Of a stretch of DNA of 54,545 nucleotides, positions 40,800-49,327 are shown piece after piece. The stretch comes from an uncultured Bacteroidia bacterium (lineage in GTDB: Bacteria; Bacteroidota; Bacteroidia; Bacteroidales; UBA932), in the NCBI GenBank assembly GCA_902784435.1, contig CACZUR010000015.1, forward strand, positions 1-54,545, read 5' to 3'. Every line of letters starts with the position of its first letter. The stretch's first letter is position 1. Made by a program: the position numbers and the translations under genes. The notes beneath the pieces are model-generated. The model ran no database searches. It was not told where the DNA came from and saw nothing but the letters and a program-made list of their open reading frames with translations.

Positions 40800-42704
40800 A
40801 TGACCATCAACTCACCTGATGCCCTGGAAAGCATCCGACAAGAGGCCCTGAAGGCCCTCTCTGTCAGGGAGGAAAGCAACCACTCCGGCAAAGCGGAAGC
40901 GGCCGGCCTGGACAAGGGAACGCCGCACCTGCAGATTCTCTGCTGTGGCGGTACCGGTTGCAAAGCCTCCGAAAGTGCAACCATCGTGGAGAATTTCCGC
41001 GCCAGCCTTTCCGCCCACGGAATCGCCGACAAAGTGGATGTCATCGTCCCCGGCTGCTTCGGCTTCTGCGAAAAAGGCCCCATCGTCAAGATTGTCCCGG
41101 ACAACACGTTCTATACTTCCGTCCGTCCCGCGGACGTGGAGGAGATTGTCACGTCCCATATCATCGGCGGCAACAAAGTGGAGCGCCTGCTGTACACGGA
41201 CCCCGGTACCGGACAGCACATCTCGGACTCCAAGCACATGAATTTCTACCGCAAGCAGCTCAGGATCGCCCTGCGGAACTGCGGTTTCATCGACCCGGAG
41301 AATATCCTGGAATACATTGCCCGGGACGGTTACAAAGCTCTGGCCACCAGCCTCATGCGCGACAGCCTGGACGTCCTGGCCGACATCAAGGCCTCCGGCC
41401 TGCGCGGCCGCGGCGGCGCGGGTTTCCCCACCGGCGTGAAGTGGGAGATCGCCCGCAAGTTCGACGCCCCCGACAAGTATGTGGTGTGCAATGCCGATGA
41501 AGGAGACCCCGGTGCCTTCATGGACCGCTCCATCATGGAAGGAGACCCCAATTCCGTGATCGAGGCCATGATGATCTGCGGTTACTGCATCAACGCCCAC
41601 CACGGCCTGATTTATATCCGTGCGGAATATCCGCTGGCCGTGCACCGGCTGCAGGTGGCCATCGGCCAGGCCCGCGAATACGGCCTGCTGGGCAAGAACA
41701 TCCTGGGAACGGGCTTCGACTTCGACATCGAAATCCGTTACGGTGCCGGCGCCTTCGTCTGCGGCGAGGAAACCGCCCTCATCCACTCCATGGAAGGAAA
41801 ACGCGGCGAACCTACCCTGAAACCGCCGTTCCCGGCAGAAGCCGGCTACTTCGGCCATCCCACCAACGTGAACAATGTGGAAACGCTGGCCAACGTGCCG
41901 GTGATCCTCACAAAGGGGCCGCAGTGGTTCGCATCCATCGGCACGGAGAAATCCAAGGGCACCAAGGTGTTCGCCCTGGCCGGCAAGATCAATAACGTGG
42001 GCCTGATCGAAGTGCCCATGGGCACCACGCTCCGCGAAATCATCTACGACATCGGCGGCGGCGTGAAAGGCGGCAAGAAGTTCAAGGCTGTCCAGACGGG
42101 CGGTCCTTCCGGCGGCTGCCTCACGGAAAAGCACCTGGACATTCCCATCGACTATGAATCCCTGGCGGCGGCCGGTTCCATGATGGGCTCCGGCGGCATG
42201 ATCGTGATGGACGAGGACGACTGCATGGTGTCTGTGGCAAAGTTCTTCCTGGAATTCACCGTAGGGGAGTCCTGCGGCAAGTGTACGCCCTGCCGGATCG
42301 GCAACAAGCGCATGCTGGAAATCCTGGACAAGATTACCCAGGGCCGGGGAACCCTGGAAGACCTGGATACGCTGGAAAACCTTGCCAAGGTTATCAAAGA
42401 CACCGCCCTGTGCGGCCTGGGCCAGACTTCTCCCAACCCCGTGCTCTCCACCCTGGCCAACTTCCGCGAAGAATACGTGGAACATGTGCAGAACCATGTG
42501 TGCCGCGCCCATAAGTGCAAGGCGCTGCTCACGTATTCCATCGACCCGGACCTGTGCAAGGGCTGCAGCGCCTGTGCGCGCGGGTGCCCCGCAGAGGCCA
42601 TCGCCGGAGAGGTGCGCAAGCCTTTCTCCATCAACTCCGAAAAGTGTATCCGCTGCGGCATGTGCCTGTCCCGGTGTAAGTTTGGCGCCATTAAAGTATT
42701 CTAA
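40800..42704 (+). CDS. hydB: Trimeric [FeFe]-hydrogenase, NuoF-like subunit HydB
   Basis: 634 residues. An N-terminal thioredoxin-like [2Fe-2S] domain (CCGGTGC ... CFGFC) precedes the NuoF core with GRGGAGFPTGVKW (FMN/NADH) and the [4Fe-4S] box SCGKCTPCRIG. At the C-terminus are two ferredoxin boxes, CKGCSACARGC and CIRCGMCLSRC. This arrangement is typical of the NAD(H)-binding subunit of electron-bifurcating HydABC and related NADH-linked hydrogenases. First of three genes, order B-A-C; gaps of 11 and 2 nt. Whether the complex truly bifurcates with ferredoxin or is only NADH-dependent cannot be told from sequence alone. Confidence 0.93.
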   Translation: MTINSPDALESIRQEALKALSVREESNHSGKAEAAGLDKGTPHLQILCCGGTGCKASESATIVENFRASLSAHGIADKVDVIVPGCFGFCEKGPIVKIVPDNTFYTSVRPADVEEIVTSHIIGGNKVERLLYTDPGTGQHISDSKHMNFYRKQLRIALRNCGFIDPENILEYIARDGYKALATSLMRDSLDVLADIKASGLRGRGGAGFPTGVKWEIARKFDAPDKYVVCNADEGDPGAFMDRSIMEGDPNSVIEAMMICGYCINAHHGLIYIRAEYPLAVHRLQVAIGQAREYGLLGKNILGTGFDFDIEIRYGAGAFVCGEETALIHSMEGKRGEPTLKPPFPAEAGYFGHPTNVNNVETLANVPVILTKGPQWFASIGTEKSKGTKVFALAGKINNVGLIEVPMGTTLREIIYDIGGGVKGGKKFKAVQTGGPSGGCLTEKHLDIPIDYESLAAAGSMMGSGGMIVMDEDDCMVSVAKFFLEFTVGESCGKCTPCRIGNKRMLEILDKITQGRGTLEDLDTLENLAKVIKDTALCGLGQTSPNPVLSTLANFREEYVEHVQNHVCRAHKCKALLTYSIDPDLCKGCSACARGCPAEAIAGEVRKPFSINSEKCIRCGMCLSRCKFGAIKVF

Positions 42705-42715
42705 TCCTGCACGCT

Positions 42716-44476
42716 ATGGAAAATATGATTACCCTTACTATAGATAACAGGGCCGTCAGCGTGCCCAAAGGAACTACCGTCCTTGACGCGGCCGCTTCTA
42801 TCGGCATCAATATCCCTGCCCTTTGCCATATGGACCTCAAGGGCACCTGTGTCAAAAACGCCCCGGCTTCCTGCCGCATCTGCGTGGTGGAAGTGGAAGG
42901 CCGGCGCAACCTGGCCCCTTCCTGCGCCACGCTGGTAACGGAAGGCATGGTGGTACGCACCAACAGCGCCCGTGTGGTGCGCGCCCGCAAGACGGTGGCG
43001 GAACTCATCCTGTCGGACCATCCCAACGACTGCCTTACCTGCCCCAAGTGCAACGACTGCGAACTCCAGAAACTGGTCACCCGCTTCAATATCCGCCGGA
43101 TGACCTACAAGGGAGAGCAGAGCGTGAGGAAGAAAGAGGAAACGCCCGCCATCAGCCGCAACATGGACAAGTGCATCCTGTGCCGCCGCTGCGAAACGGT
43201 GTGCAACCAGGTTCAGACGGTCGGTGTGCTGGGCGCCGTGCGCCGGGGTTTTGAAACCACCATCGCCCCTACCTTCGACCGCATGTTCAAGGACACGGAC
43301 TGCACCTACTGCGGCCAGTGCGTGGCGGTCTGCCCCACCGGCGCCCTTACGGAGCGGGACAACACGGACCGCCTGCTGGAAGACCTCTGCAATCCGGACA
43401 AGATTGTGATCGCCCAGCCCGCACCCGCCGTGCGCGTGGCCCTGGGAGAGGAATTCGGCCTGGAGCCCGGAACCATCGTCACCGGGAAACTGGCTACCTC
43501 GCTTCGCTATTTGGGTTTCGATTACGTATTTGACACAGACTTTGCGGCCGACCTCACCATCATGGAAGAAGGCGCGGAGATCCTGCACCGCCTCAAGGCT
43601 TTCCTGGGCGGGGACAAGGACGTGAAACTGCCCATCATGACATCCTGCTGCCCGGCCTGGGTGAATTTCTACGAGCACAATTACCCGGACCTGCTCTCCT
43701 ATCCTTCATCGGCCAAATCCCCGGCCCAGATGTTCGGGGCCATCGCCAAAACGTATTGGGCGCAGAAGATGGGTATCCCGCGGGAAAAGTTGGTGGTGGT
43801 GTCCATCATGCCCTGCCTGGCCAAGAAGTACGAGTGTGAACGCGAGGAATTCTCCGTGAACGGCAATCCGGATGTGGACTATTCCATCTCTACCCGGGAA
43901 CTGGCGCGCCTGATCAAGCGTTCCAACATAGACTTCAAGAGCCTTCCGGACAGTGACTTTGACACGCCCATGGGAGAATCCTCCGGTGCCGGCGCCATCT
44001 TCGGTGCCACCGGCGGCGTCATGGAAGCGGCCCTCCGTACCGTATATGAGGTATACACCGGCAAGACCCTCCCGCGCCTGGAATTCCAGGATGTGCGCGG
44101 CCTGGAAGGCATCAAGGAGGCTACCATAGACCTGAACGGTTTCCAGCTCAAGGTTTGCGTGGCCCATACGCTGGGCAATGCCCGCTATCTCATGGACAAG
44201 CTCCGGGCTGGGGAACTGAACTACCACGTGGTGGAAATCATGGCCTGCCCCGGCGGCTGCATCGGCGGTGCCGGACAGCCTTACCATCACGGAAATGTGG
44301 AAATCCTGAAGGCCCGCGCCCGCGCCATCTACCGGGAAGACGAGGGCAAGCCCATCCGCAAGAGCCACGAAAACCCGGATATCCAGCAGCTGTACAAGGT
44401 GTTCCTGGGAGAGCCCCTGGGAGAACTTTCGGAAAAACTCCTCCATACCCATTATTTTGACAAAAGCATCCAGTAG
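42716..44476 (+). CDS. hydA: [FeFe]-hydrogenase catalytic subunit HydA
   Basis: 586 residues, group A. N-terminal [2Fe-2S] domain (CRICVVEVEG region), the His-Cys [4Fe-4S] box HPNDCLTCPKCNDC, and two ferredoxin boxes CILCRRC and CTYCGQC. The H-cluster is bound by all three signatures: TSCCPAW (L1), MPCLAKKYE (L2) and ACPGGCIGGAGQP (L3). All needed cysteines are present. A start at 42725 (MITLTIDNR) is also possible. It makes or uses H2 with NADH/ferredoxin during fermentation. Its maturases hydF, hydG and hydE are encoded within 5 kb on the other strand. Confidence 0.96.
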   Translation: MENMITLTIDNRAVSVPKGTTVLDAAASIGINIPALCHMDLKGTCVKNAPASCRICVVEVEGRRNLAPSCATLVTEGMVVRTNSARVVRARKTVAELILSDHPNDCLTCPKCNDCELQKLVTRFNIRRMTYKGEQSVRKKEETPAISRNMDKCILCRRCETVCNQVQTVGVLGAVRRGFETTIAPTFDRMFKDTDCTYCGQCVAVCPTGALTERDNTDRLLEDLCNPDKIVIAQPAPAVRVALGEEFGLEPGTIVTGKLATSLRYLGFDYVFDTDFAADLTIMEEGAEILHRLKAFLGGDKDVKLPIMTSCCPAWVNFYEHNYPDLLSYPSSAKSPAQMFGAIAKTYWAQKMGIPREKLVVVSIMPCLAKKYECEREEFSVNGNPDVDYSISTRELARLIKRSNIDFKSLPDSDFDTPMGESSGAGAIFGATGGVMEAALRTVYEVYTGKTLPRLEFQDVRGLEGIKEATIDLNGFQLKVCVAHTLGNARYLMDKLRAGELNYHVVEIMACPGGCIGGAGQPYHHGNVEILKARARAIYREDEGKPIRKSHENPDIQQLYKVFLGEPLGELSEKLLHTHYFDKSIQ

Positions 44477-44478
44477 TT

Positions 44479-44949
44479 ATGAAAGTATCGTGTGAAGCGC
44501 TCCGCCAGGTGGAGGCCATCTGCCGGAAATTCAAGAACGACCCCGGCGAACTCATCAGCATCCTTCACGAGTGCCAGAATACGCTTGGCTATCTCCCCGA
44601 GGAAGTGCAGCGGGTCATTGCCCGCGAGCTGGGCATCCCCGCGTCAAAGGTATACGGTGTGGTAACGTTCTATTCGTTCTTCTCCATGGTGCCCAAGGGC
44701 AAGTATCCCGTTTCCGTGTGTCTGGGAACGGCCTGCTATGTCCGCGGGTCCGACAAAGTGCTGGAAGAGTTCAAGCGCGTGCTGGGCATCGAAGTGGGGG
44801 AAACCACCCCGGACGGCAAGTTCTCGCTGGACTGCCTGCGCTGCGTAGGCGCCTGCGGCCTGGCCCCGGTGGCCACCATCGGCGAGAAGGTGTACGGCCG
44901 GCTCAATCCTTCCGACATCAAGAAGATTGTGGCCGAATTCGACGGCTGA
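44479..44949 (+). CDS. hydC: Trimeric hydrogenase, NuoE-like subunit HydC
   Basis: 156 residues. Thioredoxin-like [2Fe-2S] protein with CLGTACYVRG and CLRCVGACGLAPV (four cysteines in the NuoE pattern). It starts 2 nt after hydA, so coupling is tight. It passes electrons between the NuoF-like subunit and the rest of the complex. The usual order in many genomes is C-B-A; here the genes are B-A-C. Confidence 0.93.
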   Translation: MKVSCEALRQVEAICRKFKNDPGELISILHECQNTLGYLPEEVQRVIARELGIPASKVYGVVTFYSFFSMVPKGKYPVSVCLGTACYVRGSDKVLEEFKRVLGIEVGETTPDGKFSLDCLRCVGACGLAPVATIGEKVYGRLNPSDIKKIVAEFDG

Positions 44950-44961
44950 TCTTGCGGTACT

Positions 44962-45050
44962 GCGCCCAATGTCCCGAATTTGGGGACATTAGGCGCAAAA
45001 AAGCCTCCCAATGCGCCTATTGTCCCATTTTTGGGGACATTAGGCGCATT
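44962..45050. repeat. Two tandem hairpins in the hydC-hydF convergent gap
   Basis: Hairpin 1 (44962-44996) and hairpin 2 (45010-45050) share the arm GGGACATTAGGCGC and its mate. Hairpin 2 has a 17-bp stem with one mismatch and the loop ATTTTTG. Both could terminate hydC transcripts, though no T-run follows; a small REP-like element is another reading. Confidence 0.75.
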
Positions 45051-45070
45051 GCTTGCCTGTGGGAGGAGGG

Positions 45071-45128
45071 CATTCTCATGTTCCCGGGCTAGGGGATGAC
45101 ATTCTCATGTTCCCGGGCTAGGGGATGG
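45071..45128. repeat. 29-bp direct repeat spanning the hydF stop codon
   Basis: CATTCTCATGTTCCCGGGCT plus AGGGGATGA occurs twice with a 29-bp period (45071-45099 and 45100-45128). The second copy contains the hydF TAG, so the first is a perfect duplicate of the gene's end. Looks like a recent tandem duplication. Confidence 0.85.
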
Positions 45129-46287
45129 CGATTCTCTCCAGGATTCCCTGCAGATGGGCCAGGGCTATGCCGTAATTGGTAATGGGCACTCCCGCGCGGA
45201 GTGCCTTTCTGATGCGCGCCTTCACCAGAGAGGCCTGCGACATGCAGGCTCCGCAGTGGATGATGAGGGAATAGGCGCCGAGATCCTCTGGAAAGTCGTT
45301 TCCGGCGGCAATGTCCACCTGAACAGGGGCTTTTTGCCGGAGCAGGGCGGGGATTTTCACCCGGCCGATGTCTTCCGTATCGGGCACATGCGTGCAGGCT
45401 TCGGCAATGAGGACCCGGTCTCCGGGCTGGAGCCGGTCTATCGCCCGGGCCCCTTCCACGAAGACCCGGATGTCGCCTTTGGCGGCAGCCAGAAGGACCG
45501 AGAAGGAAGTGAGGGGGATATCGGCCCCGAGGGCGGCATTTACGGCCGCAAATACCTGTGAATCCGTGATGACCAGCCGGGGCCGGGCACCCAGGGCGTC
45601 CAACGCGCCCGGCAGATGCTCCGGCGTGCAGCAGACGGGAATGCACCCGCGGTCCAGGAGCTCCCGCAGCACCTGCACCTGTGGCAGGATGATGCGTCCC
45701 TTAGGCGCCTCCGAATCCTGCGGCATTACCAGGATGACCGTGTCTCCCTCCTGGACCAATGATCCCGTAAGGAAACGCTTTTCTTCCTGAGGAATCAACT
45801 CTGCGATGCGCTTGAGAAGGGAATCCAGGCCGCCGGACCAGGCCTGCACTTGGGCTTGTGCTTGTGACTGAGCTTGGGCTTGCGCTTGCGCTTGCGCCTG
45901 CACGATAGCAACGGACACCCCTTCCGGAATGGCCTGTCTTCGCTTGTCCAGCGTGACAACGGGCACTCCGGCGTCTTCCAGGAGGGCCTGCCAACGGGCG
46001 TCGGCCGGATGACCGGACAAGAGCAGAACGGCCACGTCCGTGGTGTCGATCACCGCTTGTGTAAGCCTTTCCCTTTGGGCGCCCAGAGCACTGCTGTCTC
46101 CGTAACCGGCCGTATCTACCAGGATAACGGGGCCGATTCCCGGCAGTTCCATCCGTTTGCGTACGGGGTCCGTCGTCGTTCCGGGAAGTTCGCTCACCAG
46201 CGAGACGGACTGTCCTGCAAGGGTATTGACCAGCGTGGATTTCCCACTGTTGGTGGCTCCGAAAAAAGAAATCTGGACAGGTTGCAT
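45118..46287 (-). CDS. hydF: [FeFe]-hydrogenase maturation GTPase HydF
   Basis: 389 residues. GTPase domain with G1 GATNSGKST (10-18), G2/G3 region GTTTDP and VDTAGYGD. The G4 position VTLDKRR lacks the usual N-K-x-D. The C-terminal part has the Cys/His cluster-binding set: CTHVP and later HCGACM. It carries the precursor of the H-cluster to HydA. Residues 130-148 are almost pure Gln-Ala alternation, encoded by a GC-rich repeat at 45841-45900; this is absent from HydF proteins as I know them and probably a repeat expansion in the linker between domains. Single gene, about 575 nt away from hydG. Confidence 0.93.
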   Translation of the reverse strand: MQPVQISFFGATNSGKSTLVNTLAGQSVSLVSELPGTTTDPVRKRMELPGIGPVILVDTAGYGDSSALGAQRERLTQAVIDTTDVAVLLLSGHPADARWQALLEDAGVPVVTLDKRRQAIPEGVSVAIVQAQAQAQAQAQSQAQAQVQAWSGGLDSLLKRIAELIPQEEKRFLTGSLVQEGDTVILVMPQDSEAPKGRIILPQVQVLRELLDRGCIPVCCTPEHLPGALDALGARPRLVITDSQVFAAVNAALGADIPLTSFSVLLAAAKGDIRVFVEGARAIDRLQPGDRVLIAEACTHVPDTEDIGRVKIPALLRQKAPVQVDIAAGNDFPEDLGAYSLIIHCGACMSQASLVKARIRKALRAGVPITNYGIALAHLQGILERIAIP

Positions 46288-46862
46288 AAGAGGTCTGAGA
46301 TCAACACTGCAAATATAAAAAAGAATCCCGAGAATTGGGGCATGTCTGTCTCATTGCCGGAAGGGATTTGTGGCCAAGGTACCCTGACCTGTGGCAAACT
46401 TGCCTTGACTTGCTCCATTCGTGCCTTGACCTGCGCCAAACTTTCATTTGATAAATCATAACAAATTGAAATTCAGGCGGTTGCTTATTTTTATCGGGGC
46501 AAATAGCGCCGATAAAAATAAGTAAGTTTTTGATACACAGTTGTTTCCGCGCCAGGGTAAATTCGTCGGGACAGGGCTAACTGGAGACGGGGCTTTCGGA
46601 CGATCCGAGATTCGAGGGAAGCGTTGAGCAGTTTGGGGAAGATTCCTGGGATGTTTGGGGAAGGTGCTCCATCAATTCGGGGAAGGTGCCTGGGACGTTC
46701 GGGGAAGGTCTCTTTTTTGAAGGGGGACCTTCCCCATGCATTCGCCCTCACACTGCCTTCAAACGCCATTTCGCCGGGGAAGGTGTCGCCCCAAAAAACA
46801 GACCTTCACCATTTTCCCCACACACCTTCCCCGAAATCCTGGGGCACCTTCCCCAGGGACGC
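46288..46862. other. 575-nt intergenic region rich in short repeats
   Basis: No convincing gene. Near hydF (46370-46445) three copies of a ~21-nt motif around CCTTGACCTG occur. From about 46630 on the sequence is made of GGGGAAGGT/ACCTTCCCC words in both orientations, including a 10-bp stem hairpin at 46701-46735. A TATATTTG -7 box on the minus strand at 46317-46310 is the likely hydF promoter. The 80-aa frame at 46624-46866 only reflects the repeats. Confidence 0.6.
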
Positions 46863-48278
46863 CTAAAAGCGGAAATCCCGGGCGCCGGCCTCAATCTCCT
46901 GCAGATGCCGCACGGTGATTTCCCGGGTGCGTTCCAGGGGGATATCGGCCAGCGAGCGGGCAATGAGGGCCTCGCCGGCAGCGCGGGTTTCCGGGGAGGC
47001 GTAGTCCATCAGGTACTCCTTGAGGGTCATGAGGGCGTTGGGCGTGCAGCAGAGGCCGATCTTACCGCTCTTGCACAGGCTCATGAAGCGGTCTCCGGTG
47101 CGGCCTTCGCGGTAGCAGGCGGTGCAGAAACTGGGAATGTGGTCGTTTTCCAGCAGCCAGCGCACCACTTCGTCCAGGGGTCGGGTGTCGGAGACGTCGA
47201 ACTGCGCCGTTTCGTTGTGCCGTTCCACGGTGGTGTAGCCGCCCACGCTGGTTCGGGAGCCGCCGCTGATCTGGGAAATGCCGCAGTGCAGCAGCTGTTC
47301 CCGCATCCGCTGGCTCTCCCGGGTCGATACGATCATGCCGGTATAGGGTACGGCCACCCGGAGCACGGCCACCAGTTTCCGGAAGATGTCGTCCGGCAGG
47401 GCATCCTTGAAATCTGCTACGGAAATGTCGTCGGCCGGGCAGATACGCGGCACGGAAATGGTGTGAGGCCCTACGCCGAAACGGGCTTCCAGGTGTTCGG
47501 CATGCATCAGCAGGCCAACCAACTCGTATTTGTAGCCGGCCAGGCCGAACAGCACGCCGATACCTACGTCGTCGCAGCCGCCTTCCTGTGCCCGGTCCAT
47601 GGCTTCGGTGTGCCAGGCGTAGTTGCTCTTGGGGCCGGTGGGATGCAGGCGCTGGTATTGCTCTTTGTTGTAGGTTTCCTGGAACAGGATATACGTGCCG
47701 ATACCCGCCGCCTTCAGCCGACGATAACTCTCCACGTCGGTAGCGGCGATGTTCACGTTGACGCGGCGGATGCTGTTGCCGCCTTCCTGCACCGAATAGA
47801 TGGTGCGGATAGACTCCAGGATATACTCCAGGGGGTTGTGCACGGGATCTTCGCCGGCCTCCACCGCCAGGCGCTTGTGGCCGGTGCGGATGAGGGCGCG
47901 TACCTCCTGGGCAATCTCTTCCTGTGAAAGCTTCCGGCGGGGAATGCTGCGGTTTTTGGCATGGTAAGGGCAGTAAACACAGCCGTTTACACAGTAATTG
48001 GACAGATACAGCGGGGCGAAGAGCACGATGCGGTTGCCGTAGAACCGCTGCTTGATATCGGCCGCCAGTGCATAGATTTTCTGCTCCAGCGCCGGATCCG
48101 TGCACGCCATAAGCGTGGCGGCCTCCCGGTGGGAAAGGCCTTTGAGCAAAGCGGCTTTTTCCAGGATCTGTGCCACCCGGGCAGGGTTTTGACTATCTTT
48201 TTCGGCCGCTTCCAGGCTGTCCAGTATTTCCTGGTGGTCGATGAATTCTTCTGCGTGTGAGCTGAGAGGATTATACAT
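46863..48278 (-). CDS. hydG: [FeFe]-hydrogenase H-cluster maturase HydG (radical SAM)
   Basis: 471 residues. Radical-SAM motif CVNGCVYC, then the HydG/ThiH-like barrel. The C-terminal extension contains CTACYREGRTGDRFMSLC, the CX2CX22C-type set for the second cluster where tyrosine-derived CO and CN bind. It produces the diatomic ligands of the H-cluster. It overlaps hydE by 8 nt and is translated after it. Confidence 0.95.
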   Translation of the reverse strand: MYNPLSSHAEEFIDHQEILDSLEAAEKDSQNPARVAQILEKAALLKGLSHREAATLMACTDPALEQKIYALAADIKQRFYGNRIVLFAPLYLSNYCVNGCVYCPYHAKNRSIPRRKLSQEEIAQEVRALIRTGHKRLAVEAGEDPVHNPLEYILESIRTIYSVQEGGNSIRRVNVNIAATDVESYRRLKAAGIGTYILFQETYNKEQYQRLHPTGPKSNYAWHTEAMDRAQEGGCDDVGIGVLFGLAGYKYELVGLLMHAEHLEARFGVGPHTISVPRICPADDISVADFKDALPDDIFRKLVAVLRVAVPYTGMIVSTRESQRMREQLLHCGISQISGGSRTSVGGYTTVERHNETAQFDVSDTRPLDEVVRWLLENDHIPSFCTACYREGRTGDRFMSLCKSGKIGLCCTPNALMTLKEYLMDYASPETRAAGEALIARSLADIPLERTREITVRHLQEIEAGARDFRF

Positions 48279-49254
48279 GATGTTTTCCCTTGTAAAGGTC
48301 GTATTTTCGTTTTTCGGTTTCGGGCGTGAAGACGGGCATCATTACGTTGGCACCTGCTTCCAGGCCGGCTTCTTTGCCTCCCGTCAGCACGGCCAGCGCC
48401 GTGGTGGAAGGAATGAGGGCGGTGGGAAGCATGAGCCGCAGGATGGCCAGCAGCCGCAGGGTGGTTTCCGCGCTGCCGGGCGGACAGTGGGTGAAAGGTG
48501 TATCTTCCTGGGGAATGAACGGGCCGATCCCGATCATCTCCGGCCGCCACTGCTGGATCAGGCGCAAGTCTTCCAACAGGTTCTCCGGGGTTTGCCCGGG
48601 GCTTCCCACCATCATGCCCATCCCAATCTGGAACCCCAGCCGACGAAGTTCCTGCAGGCAGGCCAGGCGGGATTCCAGGGCATCCGGAGCGGGGTGCAGC
48701 CGCCCGTAGAGGGCCGGATTGGCGGTTTCGTGCCGCAGCAGGTAGCGGTTGGCTCCGGCCTCCCGGAGGGCGGCATAGGTGGAAAAGGGCAGTTCTCCCA
48801 GCGACAGGGTAATGATGGCCCCCGGCCAGCGCTCCCGGATGCTTTTTACCACGGGCACCAGCTGCAGCGCTCCGGCGGGATTCTCCCCGCCCTGGATGAC
48901 GAAGGTGTCGATGCCCTTGGCCCAGGCTTTTTCGCAGCACGCCAGAATCTGAGCAGAGGTAAGGTTGTAGCGGGGGAGCGCCCTGGAACGGCGGAGGCCA
49001 CAGTAATAGCAGTCCCGGCGGCACACATTGCTCCATTCCACGAGCCCCCGGAGCTGGACCTCGTTTCCGAAGACACTCCGGCAAACCTCCCGGGCGCTCT
49101 CCTTCAGGTACCGGGCCACGGCTTTATCCGTAGTTTCCAGCAGTTCCAGAAGGGGGCCGTCCGGCAAGTTCCGGGTGGTTCTGAGTGTGTTTACACGTTC
49201 CAATGCCAGTGCTTTTGCGTATACAAATTTCCGCAAAAAAACTGACTCTTCCAA
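48271..49254 (-). CDS. hydE: [FeFe]-hydrogenase maturase HydE (radical SAM)
   Basis: 327 residues. The segment GLVEWSNVCRRDCYYCG holds the CX3CX2C radical-SAM box; GGENPAGALQLVPVV and MGMMVGSPGQTPENLLEDL are further HydE marks. It takes part in building the bridging dithiolate unit of the H-cluster. The first about 30 residues (MEESVFLRKFVYAK...) have no counterpart in the HydE proteins I recall, but no better ATG exists downstream. Divergent from hrpB over a 73-nt gap. Confidence 0.93.
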   Translation of the reverse strand: MEESVFLRKFVYAKALALERVNTLRTTRNLPDGPLLELLETTDKAVARYLKESAREVCRSVFGNEVQLRGLVEWSNVCRRDCYYCGLRRSRALPRYNLTSAQILACCEKAWAKGIDTFVIQGGENPAGALQLVPVVKSIRERWPGAIITLSLGELPFSTYAALREAGANRYLLRHETANPALYGRLHPAPDALESRLACLQELRRLGFQIGMGMMVGSPGQTPENLLEDLRLIQQWRPEMIGIGPFIPQEDTPFTHCPPGSAETTLRLLAILRLMLPTALIPSTTALAVLTGGKEAGLEAGANVMMPVFTPETEKRKYDLYKGKHHV

Positions 49255-49327
49255 ATGCTTTTCCAGCCTCTTCCGGACGGGCGCGATTTTTGCTGAAAAA
49301 ACAGGCCGAAATCAATAGAAAAAGCGA

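Noticed and set aside
40812-42512. 566-aa antisense frame in hydB
   Set aside because: Shadow of a GC-rich gene; the sense strand has full Fe-S and FMN motifs, the antisense none.
46624-46866. 80-aa frame next to hydG
   Set aside because: Built from the GGGGAAGGT repeats and not supported by any family or promoter.
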